DNA of 64,000 bases from the NCBI GenBank assembly GCA_002179805.1, contig NAVB01000608.1, forward strand, positions 84,051-148,050, read 5' to 3'. A program made the translations under genes and the position numbers. The notes beneath the pieces were generated by a model. The model made no database searches, was not told the DNA's origin, and worked only from the letters and a program-made list of their open reading frames with translations. Positions 34,086 through 47,124 of this stretch are shown piece by piece (the stretch's first letter is position 1; every line of letters begins with the position of its first letter). Origin of the DNA: Acanthamoeba lenticulata. Lineage: Eukaryota > Discosea > Longamoebia > Acanthamoebidae.

Positions 34086-34477
34086 CCTCTATGATGCAAA
34101 ACGTTCCGGTTCTGCGCTGCTTGCTCAAGGAGTGGACAGGAGACAGACAGGGGTGGAGTACACCAACCGTTTGCGGCAAGTGACGGGCGGTGTGTTGGGG
34201 GAGAGGTTTGGTATGAAGGACAAAAATTGTTGTGTTTACACGAGTTGAGACCCACACAGCACTTGCCCCGTGGCCTGCGCAACGCGCGCCTAAACGCCCC
34301 TCCGAACAGGGGCGCCCGATTGGTTGTGAGCGGTGGCGTGTGTATCTCTATTCGTGCTCCGCGGAAGCGATGCGTTTTCTTTTGCGGCGCAGCCCAACAA
34401 TATCTGACGCTGTTTGCTAAGCGACGGGACGAGGCGACCCCCAGAGATCACACTACTCGTGTCGGAGGGAGAAAGGA
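34086..34477. promoter_or_regulatory. Receptor gene promoter region
   Basis: About 390 bases between the start of the PBP receptor gene and the stop of the SMCHD1-like gene, both minus strand. It contains a perfect hairpin-forming inverted repeat (CGCCCCT, six-base loop, AGGGGCG) at 34295-34314 next to a CCAAT-type ATTGG at 34319-34323. No coding signal is convincing. Confidence 0.45.
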
Positions 34478-37400
34478 CTACACGGGACTGGTGTCGGCGG
34501 CGCTGAGCTCGGCCTGGATGCGGGCAAGTTGCTGCTCGAGCGCCTCTTGGCGCCTGTTGAGCTCGCCCTCCTGCTCTTGGCATTGGCGCAGGCCCTCCTC
34601 GACTTCGCGCAGGCGGCTCTCTTGTTCTCGTTGTCGCCCAATCGCCTCGTCCACTTGCCTTTGTGAGAGCTGCGTAGAGAAGGGGGCGTCTCCCAGTCAG
34701 TGCCGTACGCGGTTACGCTACATCATCTTCAATCACACCACCGCATCACCACCGGGGTAACCGGAGCTAATCCGCCACTTCTCTTTCTTTGCATCGGTAC
34801 CTGCAAGGCGACGAGCTCATGTCCTTCGCGCGTTGATAGGAGGAACTGTTGAGACTGTCTCTCCCTGGGAGCGGGGACCCAATCACGAGGCGCCAAATCA
34901 GTCTCGGGCTCGGGTGAGAGAGCGGCTGGAGAAGCGGCTGACTGGCGGTGTACCGTTCGTTCAGGTCTTCCAGAAAGGCACGGGGGATACGCTGTTTGTG
35001 CTTAGCAAACAGGTGCGGCCGGTACGCCATCGTCTTGACAGTACCCCCTTTGGTTTGTCCATGGTCAGAATTTGCCGAGGTGAGTTGGTGTGTGCTTGGG
35101 CAGTTCGAGGGCAAGACGAGGAAAGAACGAGGGGAGGGATCACCTGTGCTACGGTGGGCATCGAGGGACATGCACGAGCAGTTGTCTTTTGTGAGGCGGA
35201 CGTAGGTGTAGAGGTCCTCCTCGCGCTCGAAGACGAGCATATTTTGCGTGAGGATGCGGTGGAGCAACGGCCGCCACCTCCTCGCATTCTACGGTCGCGT
35301 TGACCACAAAAGCCGCAAAAAGTCGAGGTGAGGATAATGAGCCACAGCTCCTGCCCTGATAATGAAGGAGGAAGGAGCTCTAAGGCGCACCTGCGGGATG
35401 TAGAGGTTGTTGATCAGGAACGTTGCTCGCTTGAGGCACTCGTTGACCTGCTGCATCACGTCGGGCGGCATCCCCGCCTTCACCACCGGAAAGATGTGGC
35501 CCTGTGGGGACGGCTGGAAGCCGCCTGCATTCGAAGCGTTGGGCATATCGGCTGAGTCAGCAGTCACAATCAATAGAGTTTATCATTAAAAGACGTACCG
35601 TGGGGCTTAAACTCAAACTTGACAAAGGCCGGGTCGTCGTTAAGGTCCACGCGGCCGCCTAGCGCCGAGGGGGCTGGCGTGCAGGCGTTGCGGATGTGGC
35701 CCACCTTGGGCTCGTAGTCGTTGATGTTGAGGAGATCGATGTAGATTTGAGAGCGGCTTTGCCAGGCGCTGAGGCGTTGCAGCATCTCGTAGCCCTCGAC
35801 GAGGATCATGCAGAGCTTGTCCACGCCCCAGTGGTAGGCGAGCATGTTGGCCAGGCGCACGTTGGCGATCTTCACCTTGTCCCGCACCATCCCACGCACG
35901 AGCTCGCGGTCCTCGGGCGGCAGCGAGCTCTCAAACTCCTTGAACCGGACGATCGCCGTGTCCAGCGGCTGATCGGCGCCGAACCGAACCTCGCCTCGAG
36001 TCGCTGGTGCGTTGAGCGCCCCCAGTGCAGACCGGACCTCGTGCTGCTTGTTGGTGATGTTCTGCTGCAGCTGCCGGACCTCGTTGACGCGCAGGGCCAC
36101 GATCTGCGCCTGCTGCGCCTGGTTGCGGATCAGCTTCTGCCGGTTTTGCGCCGCGTCCGACTGGGCTCGCCTCACTGTGAACAGTTGGCGCTTGGTTTCT
36201 TCCATCTGTGCGCTCAGCCTCCGGTTCAGTTCGGCCATCCTCAGACCTGCACCGTCCCTCCTCCGCCCCTGGTCAGTCAGATTCCCCCAAACAGCCGCGT
36301 GACATGAGGGATTCCTGGCATGCCAAACATTACCGTCGATGGCGACAAAGGAGAACACGATTGGCTCGATTGAGGCCTCGGTCAGGGCGGCGCCCTCCTG
36401 GCCCGTCGGCCTGACGCACGAGAACTCGAGCGTGTAGTTGCCCGGTTGCAAGCTGACCGTCTCGGCAAACTGGGCCCGGCCGGTATCGACTCCATCAAAC
36501 CTGAGCGGCGCGAGGGCGCGGCGGCCCATCGGGCCCACAACGACCGGTTGGACCGCCAGGCTTTGGAGCACGGCCTCGCTCGTGATGGGATTCTCGAATT
36601 CATCCACCAGCCGCAGCGCCACATTCTACGATGTTCATAACACCACCCCAGGAGTGAGGCCAATGCCGACATAAGGTATACTTCCGCCACACTTGGGGTG
36701 TATCCTACCAAAGTGATGGGCTTGTTCTCCAGGTAGAGCTTCTCCGCGATGGGGTTGCTCTCGACGATCAGCTTACGCGGTTGGGCTGCACGGCAAGAGG
36801 GCGAAGGAAGAAAAGTATTAGATTCAGCTGCCTACCATCATCTCATCATGATGAAGGGAGATTGTACCAGGGACAATGCGCACGCGCTTGTCGAGATAGC
36901 AGATGCGGTTTTCGGGGCCGATGTAGCAGATCCGCACCGGGAACGTTGTTTTCGTGGACGTGAATTTCTCCAGCAGCGAACAGTCAACCTCCAGAACGTC
37001 CTGGGAGGCCCAATATTTGCACACGTGGGTAAGTGAGCGAATCGGGTCACACGTGTCTGCGGGCAGAAAAAGCGCGCGTTGACCGTACGGTCAGCTGGTA
37101 GGAATGGCCGCAGATCTCGATGGACAGCGACACCACGCCCGCCCTGTTGAACGGCTTGCCCACGGCGTCCACAAGCTCCACCTGGAATCGAAGGTCAGTG
37201 GTAGCCACAGCAACACGCATTTTGTTGTTTAAGGCGGAAATGGGCGGTCGTACGCGAACGATTCCAAGCGACTGACCAGCGGGCAGCTCGAGTGTCTGGG
37301 TGCCATTAATGAAGATGATGGCATCGCTGGGTACCACCAGCGGCGTGACGGTTACCGGGAGCTTTTTCTCGAGGGGAGGCACGCCTGCACGTGCGGAAAT

Positions 37401-40400
37401 TATTATTTAATTGATCAAACGAAACAAAACGAAAAACGAAACAATAAATGAAACGAAAAAGTGAAACACAAACCTTCGACATCAAGTCGGAAAGTCAAGC
37501 TCGTGCTGAGCTGTTCTGTGACCGTGGGCGCAGTGAATCCGGAGAAGGCGGCAAGGCCACCCTTGAGCTGGACTCGTATCTCTGGCTCGCCTCTACCTCA
37601 TGCAACAGAGCCGCCAACAGGGTGAGCAACACAGGAAGCTCTGTGTGCGGAGAGAGGCCAGCAAGAGAAAGGTGGCGTACAGGGTAGAGTTGGGAAGGAG
37701 AACGACGTATCCCTGCGCGTCGGTGATGACGTGGTGCCACTGGTCCACCACGTTCCAAAAGATGGGCTGCAGGTCCGTCCCGGACTCCACAACGACTTCT
37801 TCAAAGGTGGGCAGGAAGTCATGGATCGGGCCTGCGTTTACTCTCTTGTCAGCAAAAGGAAACTGCCCGTCCGCGCCAGAGAGGACAACGCACCGGGTTT
37901 GATGACCACTTGAATGTCGGCCGCGGTCAGTTCGACATTCATTTCACTGTCGAGCTCGTCCTTGACTTGACCCTCGGCGTAGGGCGTGGTCACGTAGCCC
38001 AGCCGCATGGTGGAGTCGCCGCAGATATCTTCGCCAGCAACGACCAGGCCCGGGTAGCGCAGCAGGTCGCCGTCGATGTACCACTGGTTGGCGTTGTAGT
38101 TGTAGGCTGGCGAGCGCCGCCGCTGGACAAACTGGAGCTCGAGGCCGCGCATGACCTTGCTCAGATAGACCGGATGCACGTCGGCGAGCGGCACCCTGTT
38201 TTTGAACGGGTCGAGCAGCTGCACGCTGAGGTTGATGCTCTCGCCGCAATGGATTTCGCCTGCTTGCTGCGTGCCCTCGATTTGCAAGTGGCCCAGCTGG
38301 TGCGGGGCGCCTGTGCACCCAATCAACAGTTGGTGAGTGAGCCGGGTGAGGCATCACGTCAGCAACAGGCACATACCGGGTATGCTGCGAAGAAGCAAGG
38401 ACAAGCGAGGCGCATCAGGGAAGTCCATGGGCAGCTTCAATGAAAAGTCCAGATGGAAGGTGTTGTTGGCCTTCTTGGCCGCGTTGACGCCGGAGATCTT
38501 GGCCTTGCCTTCGCGGAGTTGGTACCTGCGGACCTTGTCCTCGACGTTCATTAGGAGCTTGCCTTGCAAATTTTCTATCAGCTCGCCGTGGACGTCGACG
38601 ACCCAGACTTCAAGCCCGCGCAGCTCCTTGCCGGCCTCGATGACGACAACCTCCTCGCCGTTGGGGCCCTTCTCGCCGCCCATCGGCTTCTCGTCTTGGT
38701 AGAGCCGCAGGAAGAGCGGAGCCAGCTTGTAGTTGTGCTCCGAGATCAAGTCTGGGTTTGTGCCGTCACCCGCCACGAGCTTGAAGGAGGCCCGTCCGTA
38801 GCCTCGCTCGTTGACAACGAAGAACCGGTCCGACAGCACCTTTTCGCCGGCCTTCACCCTGACGCGAGCAACACACGCACGTGTGTCAAAGTCGAAGAGA
38901 GACGGGAGGGCTGGTGGATGGCGCAAGTACTTGAAAGCGGGCTTGTCAGGCTTGCAATTTACACAGTCTGTGACCTGCACGCGCGGTGGGCGCTGCGTGC
39001 TGGTGCGGTTGCCATACTTGTCCTCGAGGACGACGGTCAGCTGAGGCAAGGTCTCGCCCCTGTGGTAATACTCTTTCTCCTTGCTCACGGGGTGAGCAAA
39101 GAGCTTGGCGGGGAGACCCGGCGTGAGCAGGGCTCGAAGCGTTGTCGAGCACGACTTGATCGTGATCGACAGCTCAATATCCTCGTCATCATCCTGTTGC
39201 CCGCTTTTGGTGGGCTCGATCACCAGGTCCCTAGAGGCATCATGGCGATGATCACAGTCAATTTCAATCGTGCCTTCCCATTGCCACACAAGAAAGAGGC
39301 ACGAAGTCGTACTTGATTAGCATCGTTTCGTCGGCAAACTCGACTGTCATGTCGGACTTGTTGAGGTGGTACTTTCGTGCCGGGTTTGCGATGTTAATGG
39401 CCCAAGGGAGCTGGCCACCACGAAGAGGTCAAGAGACCATTTCAGGGCACAGAAGAGAGGCAGAGGTGTGGCGAAGGGGGTGGACTGTTTACCTCCTGGT
39501 CTGTGAAGGGCAGCATAAAATTGTTTTTATCCGTCTGTTGGAGCTTGATGACCGGAAGGAACTCGCCCAGCGAGATCACTGCCTTGTCCTGTTCTTGCCG
39601 ACTCCTGGCGACCCATGAGGCCGAGAGTTTAACCGGATCGCCTGTCAAAGATGTGTGCACCACACCGACGACGCAACGTGAGATGACCAGGCTCGTGTTC
39701 ATGTGGATGTAGAGAGTGCAGAAAACCTGCTTGGACAAGAAGCGGGACTTGCAGGGGCTTAACACTCTCGTATGGAATAAAAGCGCTCTTTTCGAGTTGC
39801 GAGCCTGGCATGTGCACATGTAATAAAAACTTGTTGTTAGCGCCGGTGTGTTGTTTTGATCTGGCAAACAGGAGGAGAAGGGGCGTACCGGCCGTGAACG
39901 TTAGTTGGTACTCGCCTGGAGCAGGCAACTTCACCGTGAAGTAAAAGGGCCGCTTATCCCATTTTTTGTAGCCGCCCTGAAAGACGCATCAACAGTAGCA
40001 AGTGTGAGCCAGAGGCAAGCCGTGGAGACGTAGCGCCAAGAAAAGAGGAGTCGCATACCGGTTTTGCCGCGAAGTCCTGATGCGGCAGCGCCCAAGATTT
40101 GCCCTGCTCGTCCGTTATGCTTGTGAATTTGATGCCTGTACACCCCCCCCCCCAATACAACAACAGCACAAAAGCGATAAGTAGAGGCCAGAACGAGCCA
40201 GGGTCCAACTAGCACGTTACGAACCAAACGGAGGCTTCTCGATCACCTCCGAGCGACGGTTCAGCACCACCACGCACACGTAATGATTTTCGTTGACTTG
40301 CGTGACCTGCTCACCCGAGTCCACAAATCGTGAGCTGATTAGACCAAAAGAAGGATGACAGTTTGACACGAAGCAAGAGTACCAGCGGACGAGCCGCACG

Positions 40401-43400
40401 GATGAAGGTGGTGTCTTCGCTGTTGTTGGGCTCCTGAAGTTCCAGATGATCAGGCAACAACATTGCCGCCTGCACTCGCACACAGGGAAGAGAATTGGAG
40501 ATGTAAAGACGATCAACAGCTAAAAGCATATGCAGAGACATCATGACTGTGTACCGCCTGCACCAGCTCGTCAAAGGTGGCCCTTGGGATTTTTTCGATA
40601 CAGCCCAAAGGCAACTTCACGTTCTGCCAAGACAGTGTGGTGAGCAGCAATCGCAAAATAAATGGGAAAAAAAGAGAAAGAAAGGGAACAAAGCGTGGCG
40701 GCAAGAGGGCGCATACCTCGGATGATTCTGCGTGGTTCCACACACACACGTACGCGTTGTCTTTCTGCAAGGGAGGACGAATGAATCATTGGACGACGAT
40801 CATTCAACACCAATGACCAACAGATACCATCATCCTTGATCAAACAAAACAAGAAAGAAGTGCACCAGTACCACAAATTTGGTTGAACGATCGAGCTCGA
40901 AGAAGCTAATTCGCCCATGAAGTGATCTCTTGCCGTCTTTGCAGCGGACGGTGTCACCCTCATGAAAGTCTTCGCCGCGGAACCGGATGTGTGTGTAGTA
41001 ATTGATGCCGGGCACCTTGACGCGGTCTTCTAGCTGCTTTTTTGCGCTGACAGGAATCGCCTAAAGACGACGCCCCAGCCCGTCCCCGCGCCACCCCCAG
41101 TTAATCCTAAAGAGGGAGGAACAGCAAAGCGCGAAGGGGGGGATCACCTCGGCATCGAAGCTGTGCCACCACTCGAGCTTCTCGCGGAAAACCTTGCGTA
41201 GTTTGTCGTATTGCTTGGCAAAGGCCTGGCCCGTGGGTGTGGAGGCCTTGAGCTCCTTGGACTGCTTGTAGAGGTAGTCGACCAGCTCTTCGTTGACGCC
41301 AAACTGCTGCTTGTGGGACGTGGCCATAATGCTCCGCGGGAAGAAGATGGCGCCCTTGATCCGGTCGAAGCACTGATGCGGCAGCTTCAACTGCTGTGCG
41401 GTGGACATCCTGCGCGCGCTGGGCTCCATCCAGGCGAACCGCTTGCGCTCGATCTTTGGGAAGAGCCGCCCGACCCAGAAGTAGCTCAGGCCAGGGTCAC
41501 GGACACGCAGCGGCAGCTCCTCATCCGTTGATTGGTGCTGTTGGTGCAGATGATAGGGCACGGGCAGCGTCTCGCGGCCATCAATGATCGGGAAATAGCA
41601 GAGGAAGCCCTGTTTTTCATTCGCACAGAAACAGGAACCTGAGCCAGACTGCGCAACGGAAGGAAGTGCAAAGGGGAGGCCATGAGCGCATACCCAGATT
41701 TTGTCAACGCCTGGAAGGAGGTTGTCGGGAATATCGATCGAGAACGACCAGATGAGGTCCGATCTCGCCTGGTCGATGAACGCCTTGACGTTGCCAGTAA
41801 CTTCACGCAAGGACTGTCCATCGATTATGATGTCAACCAGCACGACGTCCCTCATATCAGGTTCAGGAAGCTGCAGCACACCATGGCACAGAGATTAGGG
41901 CTGTTAAACAACCTGAAAAAGAGAAAATAGACCAAAAACCACCACAATCGAACGTACATTTTTGCCGTGCGGTGGGCCATGGAGGTAGAAGTGGTAGGTG
42001 TCCGCCATAAAGGGTCGGAGCTCATTCTATTGGAGTTAGCAGGCGGTGAGACAGCACGTAAGCTACGCCATAGAAATGGTGAGGTGATCTCATTTAGGTA
42101 TACCTGCAGTTGATCGTCCCAAAAGGCGTCCACCACGTCAAAGAATGTGAAGCGTGTAAATTGCTCACCGTCGCTCGCGGTGGGCGAGCGGAAGCCCACG
42201 TCCGCTTCCCATCCCTCACTCATGATGGTCGTCTGCATGAAGATGGCCCATCAGGTGAGAGGTGGACACAAGCAAACCGCGCCGAACGCGTTCTCAAGCG
42301 AACCTTGGAGATAAGCTTGTAATGCACGAACTGATCGCCTCGGCGCTTCGACTCGATCATGAATCGGGCGCCGAGCCCCAGTCCTGCACTCTTGGCGCCA
42401 ATGCCATAACTGCATGCAACATTAGTGAGACGTTCAGTTAGCGTGATGCCCTTGCAACTGCCGTCAACACTCAGTTCGGGGGTGCTCGCTTCTTCACATA
42501 CCGCCCAAACTCGCTGCTGAGGTAGTAGGGTTTCGCCACCATACGAGGGCTCTTTATTGAGCCGTGTGTGGTGTGTCCCAGCTTGCCAAACTCCTGCAGC
42601 GCGCACACAAAGTTACCACACGAGCTCAACAGTGGGATGCCAGTAAAGGTACCTCGAGGTCAGTTTTGCCCATGCCCTTGCCATTGTCCATGACAATGAT
42701 CGTCTGTACAGCGCACGAGGTGTTACACCACAAAAAAGTTGAACTCGAAGCAAGAAGGTGGAAATGTGAAATGCACACCTTTTCAGCTTTGTTGGTGGTG
42801 ATGGTGATGAGGCGCCCCGTCTCTGGTGGGTTCAAGCCAATATCACTGTGGCACGCATCCAGAAAAGATCAAAAAGTGCATCAAATGAAGATCACCAGCA
42901 GGCTGAGGTACCTTGTTGCTTCCATGGAGTTGTCAATGATCTCGGTTAAGCACACAAGAGGTGGAATGTCGGCCGTGAAGGCGTTGATAATGTTGGGCAC
43001 GGGCGTGATGTTCGCTTTGTTTTTGACGTTGACCAATACACCATGCTCACATAGAAGCGCCCAACGCGGAGACAGTGTGTACCACATCTCTTCGGTCAGT
43101 GGCGTGCCCGAAGGGTCCACGAGGTCACAGTCCACCTGCATGTGTGACGCAAGTTAGTCCTCACAAAAGTTGCAAGAAGGACGAAGAGCAAAGGGCGAGT
43201 GCATGAGAGAGAGAGAGAGAGGTACCCCGAGAGTAAGATCTGGGCATGCCTCTTTGATTGCTGCGTGCAGCTGTGCGAAGCTGCAGCTCGGTCCCAGATC
43301 GAGCTGCTTTTGCTCTGTTGGGCGAGCAATGAGAAGCCAGCAGTCTTCTTGTTCTTCGCTTGGGGTGCTGCGCTGTTTCTTTTGCACCGGCTCGAAGCAT

Positions 43401-43564
43401 ACGCAGTTCATTTCATCACGTTCCTCATCTTGTTGGGCCTCAGGCAGGACTGGGGTCGATTCCGACGGCCGAATCAGGTTATGGGCACTAAAAGAGGATC
43501 GTTTTCGTGTTTCGCCCCGAGCCCTCTTCTTCTTTCTAACGGCCGTTTTGTGAGGATCTTCCAT
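34478..43564 (-). CDS. SMCHD1-like protein: GHKL ATPase plus SMC hinge
   Basis: Start at 43564. A ubiquitin-like N-terminal region (WLLIARPTEQKQLDLG; AAIKEACPDLTLG) precedes a GHKL ATPase: motif I CLTEIIDNSMEAT, motif II IVMDNGKGM, a QEFGKLGHTTHGS stretch and motif III YGIGAKSAGLGLGARFMI. The transducer part contains MADTYHFYLHGPPHG, closely like SMCHD1's YHYYIHGP segment. A long middle of beta-rich repeats follows over some twenty exons (41000-36600). Near the C-terminus a coiled coil (NEVRQLQQNITNKQHEV) leads into an SMC hinge (VRFGADQPLDTA; GMVRDKVKIANVRLANMLAYHWG) and a final coiled coil to 34478. SMCHD1 silences chromatin in animals; plants have related GMI1. The ATPase motifs are intact. 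I infer a nuclear, chromatin-associated ATPase. Exon limits in the middle third are approximate. Confidence 0.82.
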
Positions 43565-43728
43565 CAATTGAAGAGCGAGAGATTTGTGTGATTTTGGCGC
43601 GGATTCTGAACAAAAAACATAACAAAAACTTCGGCAATACTCTTGTGCTCCCTTGGGCGCTTTTTGTGGTGGTTGCCTTTTATTGTTGTTCCCCTGCAGC
43701 GCAGTACCACGCCGTCCGGGACAGAGCC

Positions 43729-46700
43729 TCAGAACCAGACGTCCGTGGCCCAACGGCCCTGTTCATGGAGGCGGGAGACGTAGGTCTCAGCATGCTCCTT
43801 GTTGTTGTCGTGCTTCTCGGCCACGATGTCCACGATGGCCGCGCGCACCGCCGGCGCCATTTGGGCAGCGTCACTGATAATCAATACACCAACCACCCAT
43901 CGAGTCAGCTCTCAGCAATATCCCAAGGTGCTCGTTGTTGTGGTGAGAGTACGCACCCGCAGATGTAGAAGTGGGCCTTCTTCTCCTCGAGCAGAGACCA
44001 GATGAGGTCCTTGTGCTCCTTCAGCCGGTCTTGCACGTACACCTGTGTTCACGCGGCCAGCGTTTAGCTCGGAGCGCGAGGTCGCCCCCCCCCCGCCGCC
44101 GCCGCCACTCGGACCGCGAGCGCACCTTATGCTCCTGCTCTCGCGAGAAGGCCACCACGAGGGACGACAAGTGGCCAGACCCGACCGCGTCGTTGAGCTC
44201 CTCAGCGTAGAGGAAGTCGATGTCCCTCGACCTGCACCCAAAGAACAGCACGGTGTCGCCCTTTGCTGAGTCCTTGCTCATGTGCTTTCGCTGTTTGTGT
44301 GTGTGGTGACGATGCGGGTCAGTGACGGGCACTCGCGCTCGGTCGGTGCGGGACGAAAAGGGGTTGGAAGCTCGCGCACGTGATGAATAAAGCCACGGAA
44401 CGGGGCCACGCCTGTGCCAGGTCCGACCATGATGATGGGCGTCTCCACCGACTTGGGCAGGTGGAACTGCGACTTGCGGATGAACAGCGGCACCGTGTGC
44501 TGCTTCCCCTTTTCCTCCTCTGCGCCAGCACTCCAGTCGGCTTGGGGAAGGAGAGGCAGCAATTCGAGCAATGCTTGTGAAACAAATATAGAAGGCATAC
44601 CAGAGGGGAGCAGGCGGAGGAAGTGGGTCGAGCACACGCCGTGGTGCAGACGGCCCGTGTTGGTGGTGAAGCGCGTGACGACGCACGTAATGTGGATGCG
44701 GCCCGGGTGCTCCAATGGCGACGATGAGATCGAGTAGTAGCGCGGCGCCAGCGCCGGCAGCAGCTCCAGCAGGTGGCCCAGCGGCACCTGCACCGAGGGC
44801 AGTGCTTCGAGCACTTCGCCAATGGTCCTGCGTACGATTAGGCCCGACGAGTTCCAGTCAGCCACGAAAAGGGACGAGAGCTCGGGCAAAACTCAAAATG
44901 AATAAATCAAATAAAAATTCTCATGAAAATAATACCTGCGGTCTTCCTTGATCCACTGCGCGTATTGAAGGTGAGAAGGCTGGTCGGGCTGGTCCTTTCC
45001 AGAAAGCGCCTTCAAAATGGAGCTGTCCTTCTCGTCACGGGCGTACTGCACCAGCGCGTGAAGCAGTGACTTGCGAGGCGGCGTCGTGATGTCCACCAGC
45101 TCGAGCAGAGCCTGAAAACATGAACGCGCACACGCAATTCCATCAGTTCTCAATTGCCCCCCCCCCCTAGAGTGCTGCGGCGATGGTACGCACCTGCCGG
45201 AGCGTGACGGGCCCCATGGCGTAGGCCTTCTTACCCGCTGCGCCTGACGCCGGCGCCAGCGCGATCAGCCGATCCAGATCGGCCTCGGCCCCGAGCCGCC
45301 TGTGGCGCCATTCGGTCAATCACTAGTGGTAATCAGGTGACAGCCACGACAAAGGCGTACTTGGCCAGGGCAAGAACGAGCTCCGCGTCATTGTTGGCGT
45401 AGACGCCGACGTGGTCGCCAGGCTCGTATGTGATGTTATCGGGAACTTCGATTTCGATGTGGCGGCACGACCGATCCGACGTGGACCCGTGCAGTTCCCG
45501 GTTGACCACGACCTCGCACACCAGCGGGTTCTTGTGGTCGTGCACTCTGCCCGCCGCCACCACCGCCACCAGGTCCATGTGAACCCTCGGCTCCGGTTGA
45601 CCTCCCGAAAACGGAGCGCGCAGTACTTACCCTTTGACACGGGTGCCAATGGCATGGCCAGTCTCCTGGAGGCGCTTGAGGGCAAGCTTGCCCTCCTCGC
45701 TTTCAGGGTCCACATAGACGAGCTGGTTGCGCGGCTTCCTGTGAAAGGCAACCAGCCAAGACGAGAGAGCGCACTTAAGCCCAAACGTAAAGGAGGAAAA
45801 AAGGCGGGACAGCACGTACACGTCGTAGCTCTCGACTACGTCGGCACCCTCATAGGGAAGGTTGTGGAGGTCGCAGAGCGCTGCCCAAAGACCCCTCTTC
45901 CACTTGGCAAAGTCCTCCTCGAGCGATGAGTCATCGTCGCCCTCGCCACGGTCGTAGAAGCGAAGGGCCGACAGCTCCTCCATCCGCCGGTCGACAGCGC
46001 GGCCGACAGCGTTGTAGTGCTCGTACGTGCGGTTGCCCAGTCTGTTTGGGCGCCACACAAAACGACAACCGCAAACAAGGCGCCAAATGAGACGCATGAT
46101 TAAGCGGAACATGGCACATGACGACATTACCCAAAGACGGTGTAGCGGACTCGCGCGAGAGACTCCTCTTCACGGTCCTCAGACAGGAGCCAGCCGTAGA
46201 ACTCCTTGGCATTGTCCGTCGGCTCGCCCTCGCCATACGTGGCCATGACAAAGATGACGGTGTCCTCGTTGGCCAAGTCGTCCTGATGATTAATAATGTG
46301 GTTTTTTTTTGTTTTGTTAAAATAATAACAATAATAAATAATAGGTTCAGCAGTCCAGAGCAGGCAGCGGGTAAACAACGATGAGGGGACCACTAACCGC
46401 AGAGTAATCTTCAAGATCTGTGGTTCGCGGGGCGAAGCCAAGCTTACGGGCTTCGTCCGCAAGCTGGGTCGAAAAATCTTCGGCAGTTCCAGTTTGCGAG
46501 CCCCAAAGGATGCGCAGAGGAACGCCCTTTTCCTCTTCTTTCTTCACCGGCTTCTTCTCCGCAGGCTGGGAACAGGAGGGAAACAGTGCATCCGTAAAAA
46601 ATCAGATTTCAAAAGAAATCACAACTGTGACTGCCAAGTGGACACTTGTACCTTTAGGTTTCCAGCGGGGGCCTTGCGTGATGCGTCGCTTGAAGAAGGG

Positions 46701-46843
46701 GGCTTCGATGGTCCCGATCGCATCCCGAATAAATAGTAGGCCGCGGCGATGATGCACGCGACAAGAGCGACGATGACGGTCAAGCTGAAGCCCTCATCTT
46801 CTGCCTCACCCACAACTGCGACTTGTTCGGGAACCGGCTCCAT
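43729..46843 (-). CDS. POR: NADPH-cytochrome P450 reductase
   Basis: Diflavin reductase that passes electrons from NADPH via FAD and FMN to microsomal P450s and other haem enzymes. Start at 46843: a short acidic N-terminus then a membrane anchor (LTVIVALVACIIAAAYYLFG). FMN domain: ILWGSQTGTAEDFSTQLADEA, VIFVMATYGEGEPTDNA, FGLGNRTYEHYNAVGRAVD. Connecting and FAD domain: ITYEPGDHVGVYANND, APRYYSISSSPL, ITCVVTRFTTNTGR, GVCSTHFLRL. NADPH domain: IIMVGPGTGVAPFRGFI, VLFFGCRSRDIDFLYAEEL, VYVQDRLKEHKDLIW, and the terminal aromatic of TDVWF that stacks on FAD. About a dozen introns, some with poly-C tracts. Complete and expected to be active on the ER surface. Confidence 0.94.
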
Positions 46844-47124
46844 CTCACGGCCGCTTGAGAGTTGCACACACACACACGAAACAATAGCAAAGCTCGTGTG
46901 GCCTTGCCACTCACCGTGTCGTTACGCTGACGTCAGCAACGCTCCGCCTTGGCTGGTTTGCGCGATTGGACAATTAGACCCGCTCCTATCAGAAATGTCA
47001 CCGAAGAGCTAAAGCCCCCGGCACTGGCACCACGGCCGTTACGCGGCGGCCAGCGTTGGCGCACTTCTACTACTACTTCAAGGCCTTCAAGTGCTGTCTG
47101 CTCCGAACACCTGAAGAACTCTGT

